Shown one piece after another: positions 12,261 through 25,780 of a stretch of 64,000 bases of DNA. The DNA is from Pyrenopolyporus hunteri (lineage: Eukaryota > Ascomycota > Sordariomycetes > Xylariales > Hypoxylaceae): positions 4,278,001-4,342,000 of the forward strand of contig CADCXC010000038.1 of NCBI GenBank assembly GCA_902806595.1, written 5' to 3'. The stretch's first letter is position 1. Each line of letters begins with the position of its first letter. A program made the position numbers and the translations under genes. The notes under the pieces are model-generated. The model ran no database searches and was not told the DNA's origin. It saw nothing but the letters and a program-made list of their open reading frames with translations.

Positions 12261-12420
12261 TAATATTAAAAATTAAAAATTAAATTTTATTAATGTTATA
12301 AAAAAAAAAAAAAAAAAATTAAATTATAATTTTATATATAAATTTTAATAACGTAATTAATTAAAATTTCGATATTTATTATTTAATAAAATTAATTTAA
12401 TCGTATTAAATTATAATAAT
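12261..12420 (-). repeat. Family A repeat copy 2
   Basis: Inverted relative to copy 1. It carries the AAATTTTATTAATGTTATA block, an 18-20 nt A run, and ATTTAATAAAATTAATTTAA. Confidence 0.65.
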
Positions 12421-13802
12421 TTAAAAGTTTATATATTTTATTATATTTTTAATTAAATTATTTTAATTTTTAAAGTTTTATAATATACAATAAAAATTTT
12501 AATATCGTAAAATAAATAAATAATAAATAAATATAAATAAAAATATAATAAAATAAATAATTATTTAAGTATATTATATATATAATAATATTTACGTATA
12601 ATATTAAATATTAATAATTAATTTTTCGCGTTTAAGTTTTTAAATTTAATTAATTATATTAAATAATTAAACTTTAATATTTTTAATTATTTTAAAAACG
12701 AAAATTAAAGTCGATATCGATTTTTCGACTTAAATAAATATTAAAAACGATTTAAAAATAATTTTAAATATACCATTTATTTATATATGTTTTTTTATAT
12801 TTATAATAATTAAATTAATTATTTAATATATATTAATAAAATAATATATATTACGTCGATAAAAGTATTTATTATTATTATTATTATAATAATATTTAAC
12901 GTAAATATTATAAAAATAATTAAATAAAACGATGTAATATTAAAAAAAACTTTAATTTATTTTATAATTTACGTAAATATATTTTAAAAATAAAACGATA
13001 TTAATAATTATTACGTAAACGGTTATAAATAATTAAAAATCGTATTCGATAATAAAAATATATATAAATTAATTTATTTTTAAAATTATTAATTAACGAT
13101 TAAAATTATATTAATTTTAATTTTCGATATCGACGGCTTCGATTATAATTACGATTATTAAAAGTAATGGTTTATTTTAATTTAAATTAATAATAAATAT
13201 TATTAATTAATTAAAAAAATAAAAAAATATGAAATTAATTTTATTTATTAATTTCGAATTATTTTTATTATCGGTTTATTTACGAGGATTTTTTTAATTT
13301 TTATTAAAATTTAAATAATATAATCGATCGAAGTAACGTTATTAATTATTTTTAACCGTTCGTTATTATCGTTAATATAATAAATGGTTAATTATATAAA
13401 TTTTAAAAGGAAGTTTTTTTTTTTTTTTTAAATTTTAATTAAAAGATTTTATTTAATTTTAATTAAAATTTTATTTAATGTTAATAAAATTAATCGCTTT
13501 TAATTTAATTATTATAAGGGTAATAAATTAATCGTTTTATTTAAAAATAACGATGTTAATATATTATCGTTAAAAACGAATATTTCGTAATAAATTTATT
13601 TATTATTTATTTAATTTATTCGAAAATATTTTAAAAGCGAATATAATAAAATCTTCGAATTTTATTAATTTAATTTAACGTAATGATATTAAAAAATATA
13701 TAATATATTTAATCGAAATTTTAAAATATAAAAATTAAATATTTAAGATTATAAAATGAAATTAATATATAAATATTTTAAAGAAAATAAAATATAAAAA
13801 GG

Positions 13803-13900
13803 TTATTATAAAAGATATAAATTATTATAAAAAACGTAAATTTTTATAAAAAATACGAGTTTATATAAAAGGTATAAAATATTATAAAAAATATATTTAT
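13803..13900. repeat. 19-bp tandem repeat, about five copies
   Basis: Consecutive 19-mers of the type TTATTATAAAARATATAAA can be lined up without gaps. Confidence 0.65.
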
Positions 13901-15630
13901 TTATATTTTAAAATATATTAACGAATGAATTTCGAATAAATTTTTATTAATATTAATTAAATTATTATTTTTAAAATATTTTAAAAAGAGAAATTATCGA
14001 ATATAATTTATTTTTAAATTAAAAAAAAATAAAATTAAAGGGTTTATTAATTTAAATAATAGTTATAATTAATAAATTTTAATATTATTTTTTAATTATT
14101 TAATAAATATTTAATTATTTATCGATTTATTTCGTAAATACTTATATTTATATATTAATTTATTTAAGATAAATATTTAAGTATTTATTAATTATATTCG
14201 ATTTAATTATATATTTTAATAAAAAGTTTTAAATTATTAATTATTTATTTATTTTAACATTTAACGTAACGTTAAACGGGTGCGGGAAAATAAAAATAAA
14301 AGTAATTAAAAACGGGAAAATTACGGTTAAAAATGTTATAAATTTAATATAAAAAAAAAAATTAATGAAATTTTTAAACGTATTATAAATCGCGTTATAA
14401 TATTTACGAAATAATAATTTCGTTTAAGTTATACGAATAATAATATAAATAAAAATAATATTATTTTTAAAAAGTATTATTTTAATAAAAATTATCGTTT
14501 AAATAAAAAGTTAATTTAATCGATTTATAAACTTTAAATAATATTAATAATATTATTTTATATAATAATTTTATAATAATTTAATTACGTTTTTAATTAA
14601 TTACTCGTTTAAATATTATATAATATAAATAATATTCGGTAAAAAAATATATACGTTTAATAATATATAATAATTTAAACGTATATATAAATTTTTAAAA
14701 AAAATGAAAAAAAATAGTAAAAAAAAAAAAACGAGGTATTTATTTCGTTTTAATATAAAGTAATTTATCGATAATTATTTTATTATAATTTTAATAATGT
14801 AAATATTAATATTATTACGTTTTTATATCGTTTATTATTATTATTTTTTTTTTAAATTTAAATAATTTTTTTTATATAATAATTAAATTAAAAAATTTAT
14901 CGTATTTATTAAATTTAATTTATAATTAACGTTTTTTTATTAGTTAATTTTATTTATAAAAATATATCATTTAAATTTATCCGTTAATAAAATTTAATTT
15001 ATTTTTATTTTCGGATAATTTAAGTATTTATTTTTTTTTTAAAAATATTATTTTCGTATTATTTACCGTGAAAAACGCGGAAAATAACGAAAAAATGGTA
15101 AATAATATACTCGTAAATTTAATTATTAATAATATAATAATAAGTGGCGAAAAATTAAATAAAAAAAACGACGTAATTAACCCGTTTTTTTTTAAATCGA
15201 TAAACGACTTTAATAAAATATATTATTTTTTAAATTTTTAAATTAAAATAATAATATTCGAATAATTTACTTTAAAAATATATTTAATTAATCGTATTAA
15301 ATATACGTTAAAATATTTGTTTTAAAATTACTTATTTTTTATTAATTAATGATATTATTTCGATTTATATTAATATTAAAATTATTTTATTTCGTTTATT
15401 TTTTTCGATAATATTAATGAAAAGTTGAAATTTTCGGGCGGTATTTTTCGATATTAAATAAAAAAGTTATTAATATATTATCGAATAATAACGTTTTAAA
15501 TATACTTTTTTTATTTATATTTAATTAAAATATATCGAAAAATTATTATTTTATAATAAGCGGGTAATTAAAACGATATTAATAAAAATAAAAATAAACG
15601 TAATTTTTATTAATACGATATCGTAATTAT

Positions 15631-15790
15631 TACGATTTGATACGGTTAATTTAATTTTATTAAATAATCGATATTAAAGTTTCGACCGGATATATCGTCG
15701 AAACTTATATATAAAACCGCGATTTAATTTTTTTTTTTTTTTTTTTATAATATTAATATAATTTAATTTTTAATTTTTAATATTATAAAT
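15631..15790 (+). repeat. Family A repeat copy 3
   Basis: Contains CGATTTGATACGGTTAATTT, TTTTATTAAATAATCGAT, CTTATATATAAAACCGCGAT, a long T run and ATAATATTAATATAATTTAA. This is one of the clearest copies. Confidence 0.7.
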
Positions 15791-17940
15791 TATATTAATA
15801 ATTTTTTATTTTATAAATTAATATTGTTTGTTTAAAATACTTTAACATCGAAAATAAAATCGATAATTAAGTCGTTTAACTTTATTAATAATATGTTTTA
15901 TTTTATTTTAAAAAAATAATTAATAATTATAATATATATAAAAATAAACGTTAAACGTTTAAAATTTTTCGTATCGACGTTATATTCGAAATGAAATCGA
16001 CGTTTAATTTTTCGATTAATTTTAAATAATTTTTTAAAAATAAATATAATATATAAAAGATTTTAAACGTTATTAAATTTATATAATTATATCGGTTTTT
16101 TTTCTTTTTAATGAACGGTTAAATTATTAACGTTTAACTTTTAATATTTAATATATATAAGCATTTTAATAAAAAATTTAATAATATATCGATATTAATT
16201 TTTTATAATAATTTTTTTTAAATTATATTACGAAAAATTATCGTTTCGTTTCGAAAAATTATAAATTAAAAATATACGATAAAATTATTAAGTTTAATAT
16301 TAATGAATGATATTATAATATACGATTAATTTAAGTTATTAAACCGTCGATTAATAAATTTTATACTTTTATATAATAAAAAAAAATAATAAAAACGATA
16401 AGAAAAATAATATATAATTTTTATATAATATTATAAATAAAACTTTTTTTAAATTTAATAAAAAAAATAATCGTAATCGAAAATATATTAATTTATAAAT
16501 AAAAATAAACCGTCGAAATAAATACGAATATATAATTAATAAATTATTTTATTAAATTATTAATTATATATTTATATTTAACGGTTTATTTTTATTTGTA
16601 AATATTTTTTATTGTTTTTTTTTATTTTTATTTAAAATTATTTTATATAATCGAAATGAAATAAATATTATCGATATATTATTATTTAATAATTAACTTT
16701 AAATAATAAAGTTTATTATTTTAATCGAATTTTTAAAAACTCGAATTTTTATTTTTTTATCCTTTCGATTAACGCGTTTATTTTATTATTCGACCCGTTA
16801 AAATGTAGATTATTTAACGGAATATTAAATATTAAAAAAAGGTTTATACGTAATATTAACGTTAAAATAAACGGCGATGTTAATAACGAAAAAATAAAAT
16901 ATATATACGCGTACGTATATTTAATAAAATAGTTAATAAAGCGGTTAATATAATCGTTAAATTTAAAAATAAATAACGAAAATACTTTTTAATTAACGTT
17001 AAATTTAAATAAACGAAAACAAATAATTATTTACGAAAATTTATTTAATTTTAATTATTAAATTTAAGTTCGTTTAATTATTAATTTTTTAAATTAAATA
17101 CGAAATATTTATTTATTATATAAAATAACCTTCTATGTTTTTTTTCGTTTAAACGAATATTTAATTTGTTAAATTTAACGTTTATAAACTCGAATTTATA
17201 CGGTTTTTATTTATAATTTAACTAAACTATTTTAATAATAAAATAATAAAAATTAAACGTTTTTTATATTTTTAATAATTTAAAGATATTTTTTAAATTA
17301 ACTTTTTTTATAAAAAAAGTTAATAACGTTAAAAAAAATAAACGTTAAATATTATAACTTTTTTTTTTTTTATTATTAATATTATTTTCGAGGATTTTTT
17401 TAATAATTTTATTTATTTAACGAAATATTTTTTTTAAATTTATAAATTAAAACATCGATTAATTTCGAACGTTATAATAGAAATAAATTTAAAATTATAA
17501 TTAATAAGTAAATTATATAAACGATTATAATAAAATGTTAATTATTATTTTAATTTTAATACTTCGATCGATTAAAAAATATAAAAAAATTTAATAAAAA
17601 AATAAATACGAAAATTACGATTAAAATTTTCGTATAAATATATATTATAAAGTTTATATAATAAAAATTACTTATTATTATAATATTAATTAAATAATAA
17701 TATTTTATATTATAACGTTATTATTTATTTAAATAAAAAAATAAATTATTTAAATTTATTTTTAATAATATAAGTTTTATAATATAAAAAAATAAATATT
17801 TATTTAATTTATTAATAAAATATAAAAAATATTTTATTATTTATTATATTATATAAAATAATTTATAATTTATATAAAAATATTTAAAATATAATATTAA
17901 AAAATAAATTAATATAAAAATAATATTACGCGTTATACGA

Positions 17941-18110
17941 TAAATGAAAATTTAATTTTATTAATATTATAAAAAAAAAAAAAAAATTAAAACACGTATC
18001 GAAAAATCGTAGTTTATATAAATATATTAATAATAAAATCGCTTAATATTTAAATATTAATTATTTAATAAAGTTAAATTATTATATTAAATCGTAATAA
18101 AAAATATATA
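17941..18110 (-). repeat. Family A repeat copy 4
   Basis: Contains TTTTATTAATATTAT, a 15-nt A run, then AATATTAATTATTTAATAAA and ATTAAATCGTAATAAA in inverse orientation. Confidence 0.65.
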
Positions 18111-20984
18111 TTAAAAAAATTATTAAAATATTATACGATTATTTTACGATATAAAATAATTTAAAATATAGTATAAAATAATTTTATCGCTTCGTTTTAT
18201 TTATATAAAAATATAATTATTTAACATTATTAAATAATAAATAATAAACTTTTAAACGATTTTTTTATTTTATTTTTTATATATATATAAATCGCGGCTT
18301 TCGAATTATGATTTAAATTTTTCTTTTTTTTTATAATTTTAAAAGTTCGCCCGTATTATTATTAATTAAAAACGAAGTAAAAAATAATTTTATTGTTTTT
18401 TAATAATAATATTTTTTATTATAAATATATAATAAAATTAATTACTTTATTTAATTAAAACGTATAAAAAATTTCATTAAATATATTTTTATTTTAAATT
18501 TAATAAATTTAAATATTAAAATAATTAAATTATAATTTAATAAATAATAAAAATAAAATTTTTTATTATTTATAAATAAAATTTTATAATTATTATTCTT
18601 TTTTATTTAATATTTTTAAAACTTTTTTTTTATTAAATACGTTTATTTTTAAAATATATTAATTAAATATTTTTATTTATTTAATTTAAAATAGTTAATA
18701 AACGAAACATTTTATATAATCGTAATAATTTACGAATTAAATCGATAATAAAAATAAATATTTTAATTATTTTTATTAAATTTTTAACGATAATCGAAAG
18801 TAATTAATTAATTTATAAATTTATAAATAAAATTATAAATTTTATAAATTAATAAATTTAAAAAAAAAACAACTTTTATTACATTACTTTCGTAAATTAT
18901 ATCGAAATAACCGACATAAAAAACGTTATAAATTCGAGAAAATATTTTTTTTTTACTTAAATATCGTTTAAAAATTTAACGGGTTTAATATTAAATAAAT
19001 AATTAAATAAAATATATCGAAACGTTCGCGTAAAAATATAAATATTTTAATAAAAATCGAATTCGTAAATATATCGACACGTATAACTTTAATTAAACTT
19101 TACTTTAATTTCGAATAATTTATATTAAATGTTATATTTAATAAATATTCGTTTATATATATAATTTACGAAACGAACAATATCGATATAACCTTAAAAA
19201 TAAACGAAAACATTATTTTTTATTATATAATAAATCGAATATATTTTAAAAATTTAAAATTAATATTAAAATTTATTTTAAAAAAAATAAATAAAAATTA
19301 TTTCGTTATATATCGAAATAATATAATTTTTCGAATTAATTTTAATAATATATTTTTAAATTTTAAATTAAATATTATCTTTTATATTAATTAATATTAT
19401 ATTAATAACTATATTTTCCACCGTAAAATACTTAAAATAAAAACGTATAATTTTATTAAAATAAATATATAAATAAATATTAATAAAATTATTACCGTAA
19501 AAATTATTTTTATTAAAAATAATAACTTTAAAATATTATTAATAATAATATATAATAAAATTACTATAATATAATAATTTACATACTTTAACTTTATAAA
19601 AACTTTAAAAATATAACCGAAAAATTTCGAATAACGACGAAACTTATAAACTATTTATATAATTATATTAATAATTTCGTATATTTTCGAAATTTTTTTT
19701 TCCCGTTAATACGTATAATCTTCGATAATAAACCCCTAAATTCGAATACGTACGCATTTATATTTATTTTACGACACGTTAAAAGTATTAAATTATATGT
19801 ATTTTTAAAGTATTATATATCGAAATATTTCGTTAAATAATTTTTTTATTATATAAAATCGTATATTACGTCGGTTTAAAAAAATAATTAACGATTTAAA
19901 ATACGTTATTATATTATTTTAAAATAATTCGAAACGATTTAATTTTATATATATCGTCGCTTTCGAATATTAAATAAACGATAATATATATAATCGATTT
20001 TTCGATATATATATTTTAAATTATTACCATTTATATATATTAATAAAACCGTTAAATTTAAAAATTATCGATATAATACGTTATAATATATTAATAAAGC
20101 GATTAAATAATTAATTACGTAATATTATTAAATCGATTAAATATATTTATATTAAAAATATAATATTTTTTTTTTTCGATAAAAAACTTATTTTAACGAT
20201 AACTTTAAAATATTCGATTTAATTACTTTTAAATAAAATACCTTTTTTCGAAAATAAATAAAAAAAAAAAAAGTGGTATAATTTAAAAATTTACGATTTT
20301 ATAAAAACGTAATTAACGGCGAAATCGTTTTTTCGTATTTTATTATTAATTTAATAAAATTAAATTAATATATAATATCGTAATAAAAATAAAACTTTTT
20401 TTATTTAAATATATATAAAATCGATTAAATTTTTTTTATAAAAAATTAAATAAATTTAAAAAACGATAAATTAAATTTTATTATTTTTTTTTTACTTATT
20501 TATATATTTATTTATTAAATTTACATTTTATAATTTTTTATATTATAAAATATATATAATATACATATAAAAAATAAAGAAATATTAATTATAAATAACT
20601 TTTATATAATTATTACCCGTAATATTATTTTATAACATTTTTAATATAAATATATTATTTTATTTAAGTTTATAAGTTAAAAATTTAAAGGTTAAAAATA
20701 AAAAATAATACATTAAATCGTAATTTTAAAAATTTTATAAATATTAAAACGAAGCGGCGAAATTATTTCGCATTACATTATCGATTACTTTTATAATACC
20801 ACCGCTAAATAACCGTATAATATAATAATACTTAAAAATAAATTTTAATAATTTATTTTTTAATATTTATATATTTATTTATTAAAAATAAATAAAAACG
20901 ATTATTTTTACGAAAATAATAATTAAAAATTTTATATATTTATTATAAATTATATATAATAACGATTTAATTATTTAACTTTTA

Positions 20985-21645
20985 TTAATACGTTAAATTT
21001 ACGATACGTTATTCACTAAATTTATAATACTTTATTAATTAAATTATAATTTTTATTTATTTATTAAAATTATAAAAATTCGTTTATTAAATTATAATAT
21101 TTTATCTATTAAATTTTAATACGTCATTTATTAAATTTATAATATTTTATTAATTAAATTATAATTTTTATTTATTAAAATTATAAAAACCCATCCATTA
21201 AATTATAATATTTTATTTATTAAATTTTAATGCGTCATTTATTAAACTTATAAAAAATTACTTATAAAACTTATATATAATATAATATTTATTAAATTTA
21301 TAAAAAATTATTTATTAAATTAATAAAATATTATTTATTAAATTTATAATATAATATTTATTAAATTTATAAAAAATTATCTATTAAATCTATAATACGT
21401 TATTTTTTTAATTTATAAAACGTTATTTATTAAATTTATAAAAAATTATCCGTTAAATTTATAATACGTTATTCGTTAAATTTATAATACGTTATTCGTT
21501 AAATTTATAATGTATTATTCGTTAAATTTATAATACGTTATTTATTAACTTTATAATACGTTATTTATTAATTTTACGATACGTTATTTATTAATTTTAT
21601 AATGTATTATTTATTAATTTTACGATACGTTATCCATCGAATTTT
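20985..21645. repeat. 23-bp satellite-like tandem array, roughly 28 units
   Basis: The unit is of the type TTTATAATACGTTATTCGTT plus AAA. The most regular copies lie at 21460-21600. In the left part a longer period of about 116 bp (five units) is visible from the spacing of TTATTAATTAAATTATAAT at about 21032 and 21148. Confidence 0.75.
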
Positions 21646-22627
21646 AATTTTTTTTAATAATATTTAAAATCGTTATCGGAAAAAACTTATAAAATTTAAC
21701 GTATAAAACTATTATAATATTATATAATAATTTAATTTTATTAAAAAATTAATAATAAAATTTAAAACACGATTTCGCTTCGATTTTTCGAATCGTATTT
21801 TAATTTTTTTTTTTTTATATTATTAACGTAATAATATTTTAATTTTTAAAACTCGACTCGTATTAAATTTATAATTTAAATTAATTTAAAAATAATTATA
21901 TATAAAACCGATATAATAACAATCGTAAATGAAAAACCGATATAATAATAATCGTCGATAAAAAATCGAAAAATAAATTTTTATTATATAAAACGTTTAA
22001 TATATATAATATTTTTATTTTCGACTTTTATATTTTTATATATAATTTTATATGAAATGATATTTATACATTATTTATTATAAATTAAAAATTAATTCGT
22101 ATTATTTATTACGTATAAAATTAATATTTTCGAAATTTATAACCGTATTTAATCGTAATTAAACTTTTATTATAAATTATTATTTTAAAATTAAAATAAA
22201 AATAAATATTATTAATTAATTATATCGAAAGGAAATTTAATCGAATATTAATTTTTTAATAATATAATTATAAAATATTTACGTTATTTATAATAAAATA
22301 TATTAAAATTTATTTTTTACGTAATAAAATTTCCTTTAAAATATTTTACTTTTTTAACTATATTTTACCTTTAATTATTTAAATATCGTTTTTTTTTTAT
22401 TATTTACTTTTATTTTATTTTTAATTTTTAATTTTTATTTTAATTAATATAGATTTTATCGTATAATTAAATTTTTAATTTAACTTTATTATTATAATTA
22501 AATATATAATTAAAATTACTTATAAATTATTTAAAATAATAAATATTTTAACTTTTAATTAAAAGTAAAAAATATTTAATATTTTATAATAAATTTAAAA
22601 TAAAATAACTTTTTTATTTTAAAATTT

Positions 22628-22860
22628 ATATTAACGCATTCGAAATTAACATTATTAATATTAATATACGGTTAAATAATATTAAAATTCGTTTTATTAA
22701 TTTAAAAAATCGTATAAATAAATTTAAAATTTAATTTAATAACTTTAAAATTCGATTCGATAAATTTAAAACTTAGTTCGATGCGTTCGAAATTCGGTTT
22801 AATATATTCGAAATCCGGTTTAACGAATTCGAAACTTAAATCGACACTCGATTCGACTTT
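22628..22860. repeat. 21-bp tandem repeat
   Basis: Successive 21-mers of the type TTCGAAATTCGGTTTAATAT plus A align from about 22720 to 22850, with more diverged copies upstream. The period is a multiple of three. Confidence 0.65.
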
Positions 22861-22888
22861 TTAAAAATTCGTTTAAAAATTTCGTAAA

Positions 22889-23076
22889 TTACTTTTTTTT
22901 ACCTTTTTTTATTTCTCTTTACTTTTCTTTATTTTTCTTTACTTTTTTTTATTTTTTTTTATTTTTCCTTACTTTTTTTTACCTTTTTTTATTTTTTTTT
23001 ATTTTTCTTTATTTTTTTCTATTTTTTCTTACTTTTCCTTACTTTTCCCTACTTTTTTTTACTTTTTTTACTTTTT

Positions 23077-23160
<84 letters not shown>
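22889..23160. repeat. Polypyrimidine decamer array ending in a 79-nt T run
   Basis: About 20 decamers of the form AYTTTTYYTT are followed by T at 23082-23160 without interruption. The top strand is almost pure pyrimidine apart from one A per decamer. Confidence 0.85.
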
Positions 23161-23162
<2 letters not shown>

Positions 23163-23839
23163 TTTATTTCGTTTTTTTTTTGTTTTTATATTATATTAAA
23201 TTTTTTAAAAATTTTAATATTAATTTAATTTAATAATAACGACGTTAATTTTTTAATAAAGTTTTTTAATAATTATATAATTATTAAAAATGGTAAATTC
23301 GAATTATTTCGATCCATTCGAATTAATTAAATTATCGCCGACTTTAAAAATAAATCTTTAAACGATATTAAAAAAATAATTAATAAAAAAACCATTAATT
23401 AAACTTAAATATATAATATATTTACTTTTTTTTTAAGTTTCGATTATAATAATATATTAAAAGTTTTAAATTTAAATACTTTTAAAATTATAACGATATA
23501 GTAAAAACGGGTTTTATATATAATAAAAGTAGTTAATATACGTTTATAAAAGTAGTAATTATTTACGAAAAATACGATTATATTTATAAATAAAAAACGT
23601 AATATTTATAAAGTTAATAAAAATAAATATAAATAAAATAAAATTATAATAAAGTTTATTTAAATTGTTTTTAAGAAATAAATTACGTTTAATCGGTAAA
23701 TTAATGTATTAAATTAATATTATTAATTTAAATTTAAGTTAAATTTTTATTTTAATATTTAAATTTTAAATATTTATAAATATTATAAATCGTAAAATTT
23801 AATATAAATATAAACGCGGTGTTATATTATTATACATTT

Positions 23840-23975
23840 ACTTAATTTTATTAAATTATTAATAACGATATACGAAACAGTTTCGTTATTTATTTTTTTT
23901 ATATAAAATTATAATTAAAAAAAATTATATTTTAATTTTTTTTTTTTTTTAATAATATCGATATAATTTATTTTT
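23840..23975 (+). repeat. Family A repeat copy 5 (diverged)
   Basis: Matches the copy at 33.0 kb: TTTTATTAAATTATTAATAA, TATATAAAATTATAATTA, ATTATATTTTAA, then a T run and AATATCGATATAATTTA. Confidence 0.5.
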
Positions 23976-24128
23976 AACTTTTAAATTTTTACTCGTGTTA
24001 AATAAAATAACGAAATTATTTTTAAATTTATTATTGATTAATTAATTTTATAAAATAAATATATAATATTATAACATTTATTTTATTAATAAATATATAT
24101 AATTTATAACTTTATAATTTAATTTTTT

Positions 24129-24210
24129 ATTACGTAAAATAATAAAGTTAATTAATGAAATTATATCTATTGTTATTATCGTTACGATAAATATTAAAGT
24201 ATAATGTTAA
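24129..24210 (-). repeat. Family B repeat, weak copy
   Basis: Shares TTACGTAAAATAATAAAG and TTATTATCGTTACGATAAAT with the copies near 31-32 kb. Confidence 0.4.
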
Positions 24211-25492
24211 TATTAATATATATCGAATAATTTTAAAATTTTACATAAATTTAAATATATATATATTAATTATTAAGAGAAATTTTAATATATTTAAAAT
24301 CGATTATTTTATATATTATCGTTAAATTTTTAATTTTATTATATAATAATAATAATTATAATTTATTATTATTTTATATAATTAAATTACGATTAAAATT
24401 GTAATTTCGTTTATTTTTTAAATATTAATTTTTTATAATATTTAATTTCGTGCGATTTTAACCGTTAATAAATATTATATTTATAAATTTTAAAATAATT
24501 TTCGTTAAGTAAATCGGTCGGTTTAATTAACGTATTATTAATTTTTTATTTTTTAATAATTATATTATATTACGAGAAATAATCGATTATAAATAATTTA
24601 CGAAAAAGTTTTATAATAATTTTATAATAATTATTATTAATAATATTAAAATGGTTATTATCGATAATTTTAAAATAACCGTTAATAATTAATTTAAAAT
24701 CGTCGATAATAAGTTTAAAACGGTTATTATTAATCGGTTTAAAAATAACTTCGATATATAAAAAAGTCGTTTTCGATTATTTTAAATTAATTTAACGTTT
24801 TTACGTATTTAATATTTTAACATTTTATATAAACGTATTATATCGTTTATTAAACGAGGTAATTTTTATAGTCGATATAATTAAATTTTATTTTTTAATC
24901 GACATTAATTTAATATAATTTTAATTATTATAAAAAATAATTAATTTTTTAATATTAATTGCCGTCGATTAAATATTATTAAATTATAATAAATTATTTA
25001 TAATAATTTTAAATTAACTTTTCGTTTATATTATTAATTTCCTTTAATCGTATTTTTTTTTTATTAATTTAAATTTTCGTTTATTTATTTTTTAACGAAA
25101 TAATTATTTAATAAAAAAAATAACCCGTTAAAAATAAAATCCCTTTTTTTTTATAAAATTAACGAAATTAAATATTTAATAAATCGTTATAAAAACGATA
25201 AATAAAATATCTTTTAATATTAACGTTAATAATAATTTTAATATTAAAAAAAAAAAATAAAATAATACGGTTATATTTATTATTGTATTTTATTATCGAA
25301 GTAAAATTATATCGTAAAATATTTTTTTATTTTGTAATAAAAAAATAAAATTATTCGATAAAAGTTAATTTTTGATTTTCGTAAGAAAAATTAATAACGT
25401 TTTTAACGAATTAACGGTATAATGTTTAAATCGAAATGATTTTTTTAGTCGTTTTAATTATTTTACCGTAATTTATATTAATCGTAATAAAA

Positions 25493-25780
25493 AAATATAA
25501 TTATAAAATGTATAAATAAATAATTTTTTTTTAAACGAATTGTTATTTCGGTCGTTACTTCGAAAAATAAAGTTATTAAATATATGAATAGGGGATTTTT
25601 TTTTAAATGAATTAACGTTTTAATCGTTATTTTATAAAATAAAGTTATATAATATACGAAAAGGTGGTTTTTTTCGAAATAAATTATCGTTTTAATTATT
25701 ATTTCGAGAAATAAAATTATAAAACGTACGAATAAAAGGTTTTTTTCGAAACGAATTATTATTTTAATTTTTATTATAAA
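25493..25780. repeat. 72-bp tandem repeat, four copies
   Basis: Copies start at 25493, 25565, 25637 and 25709. Each begins AAATAWARTTA and contains a GGTTTTTTTCGAAA-like core. The spacing is exactly 72 bp with no gaps in the last three copies, which equals 24 codons. Confidence 0.8.
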
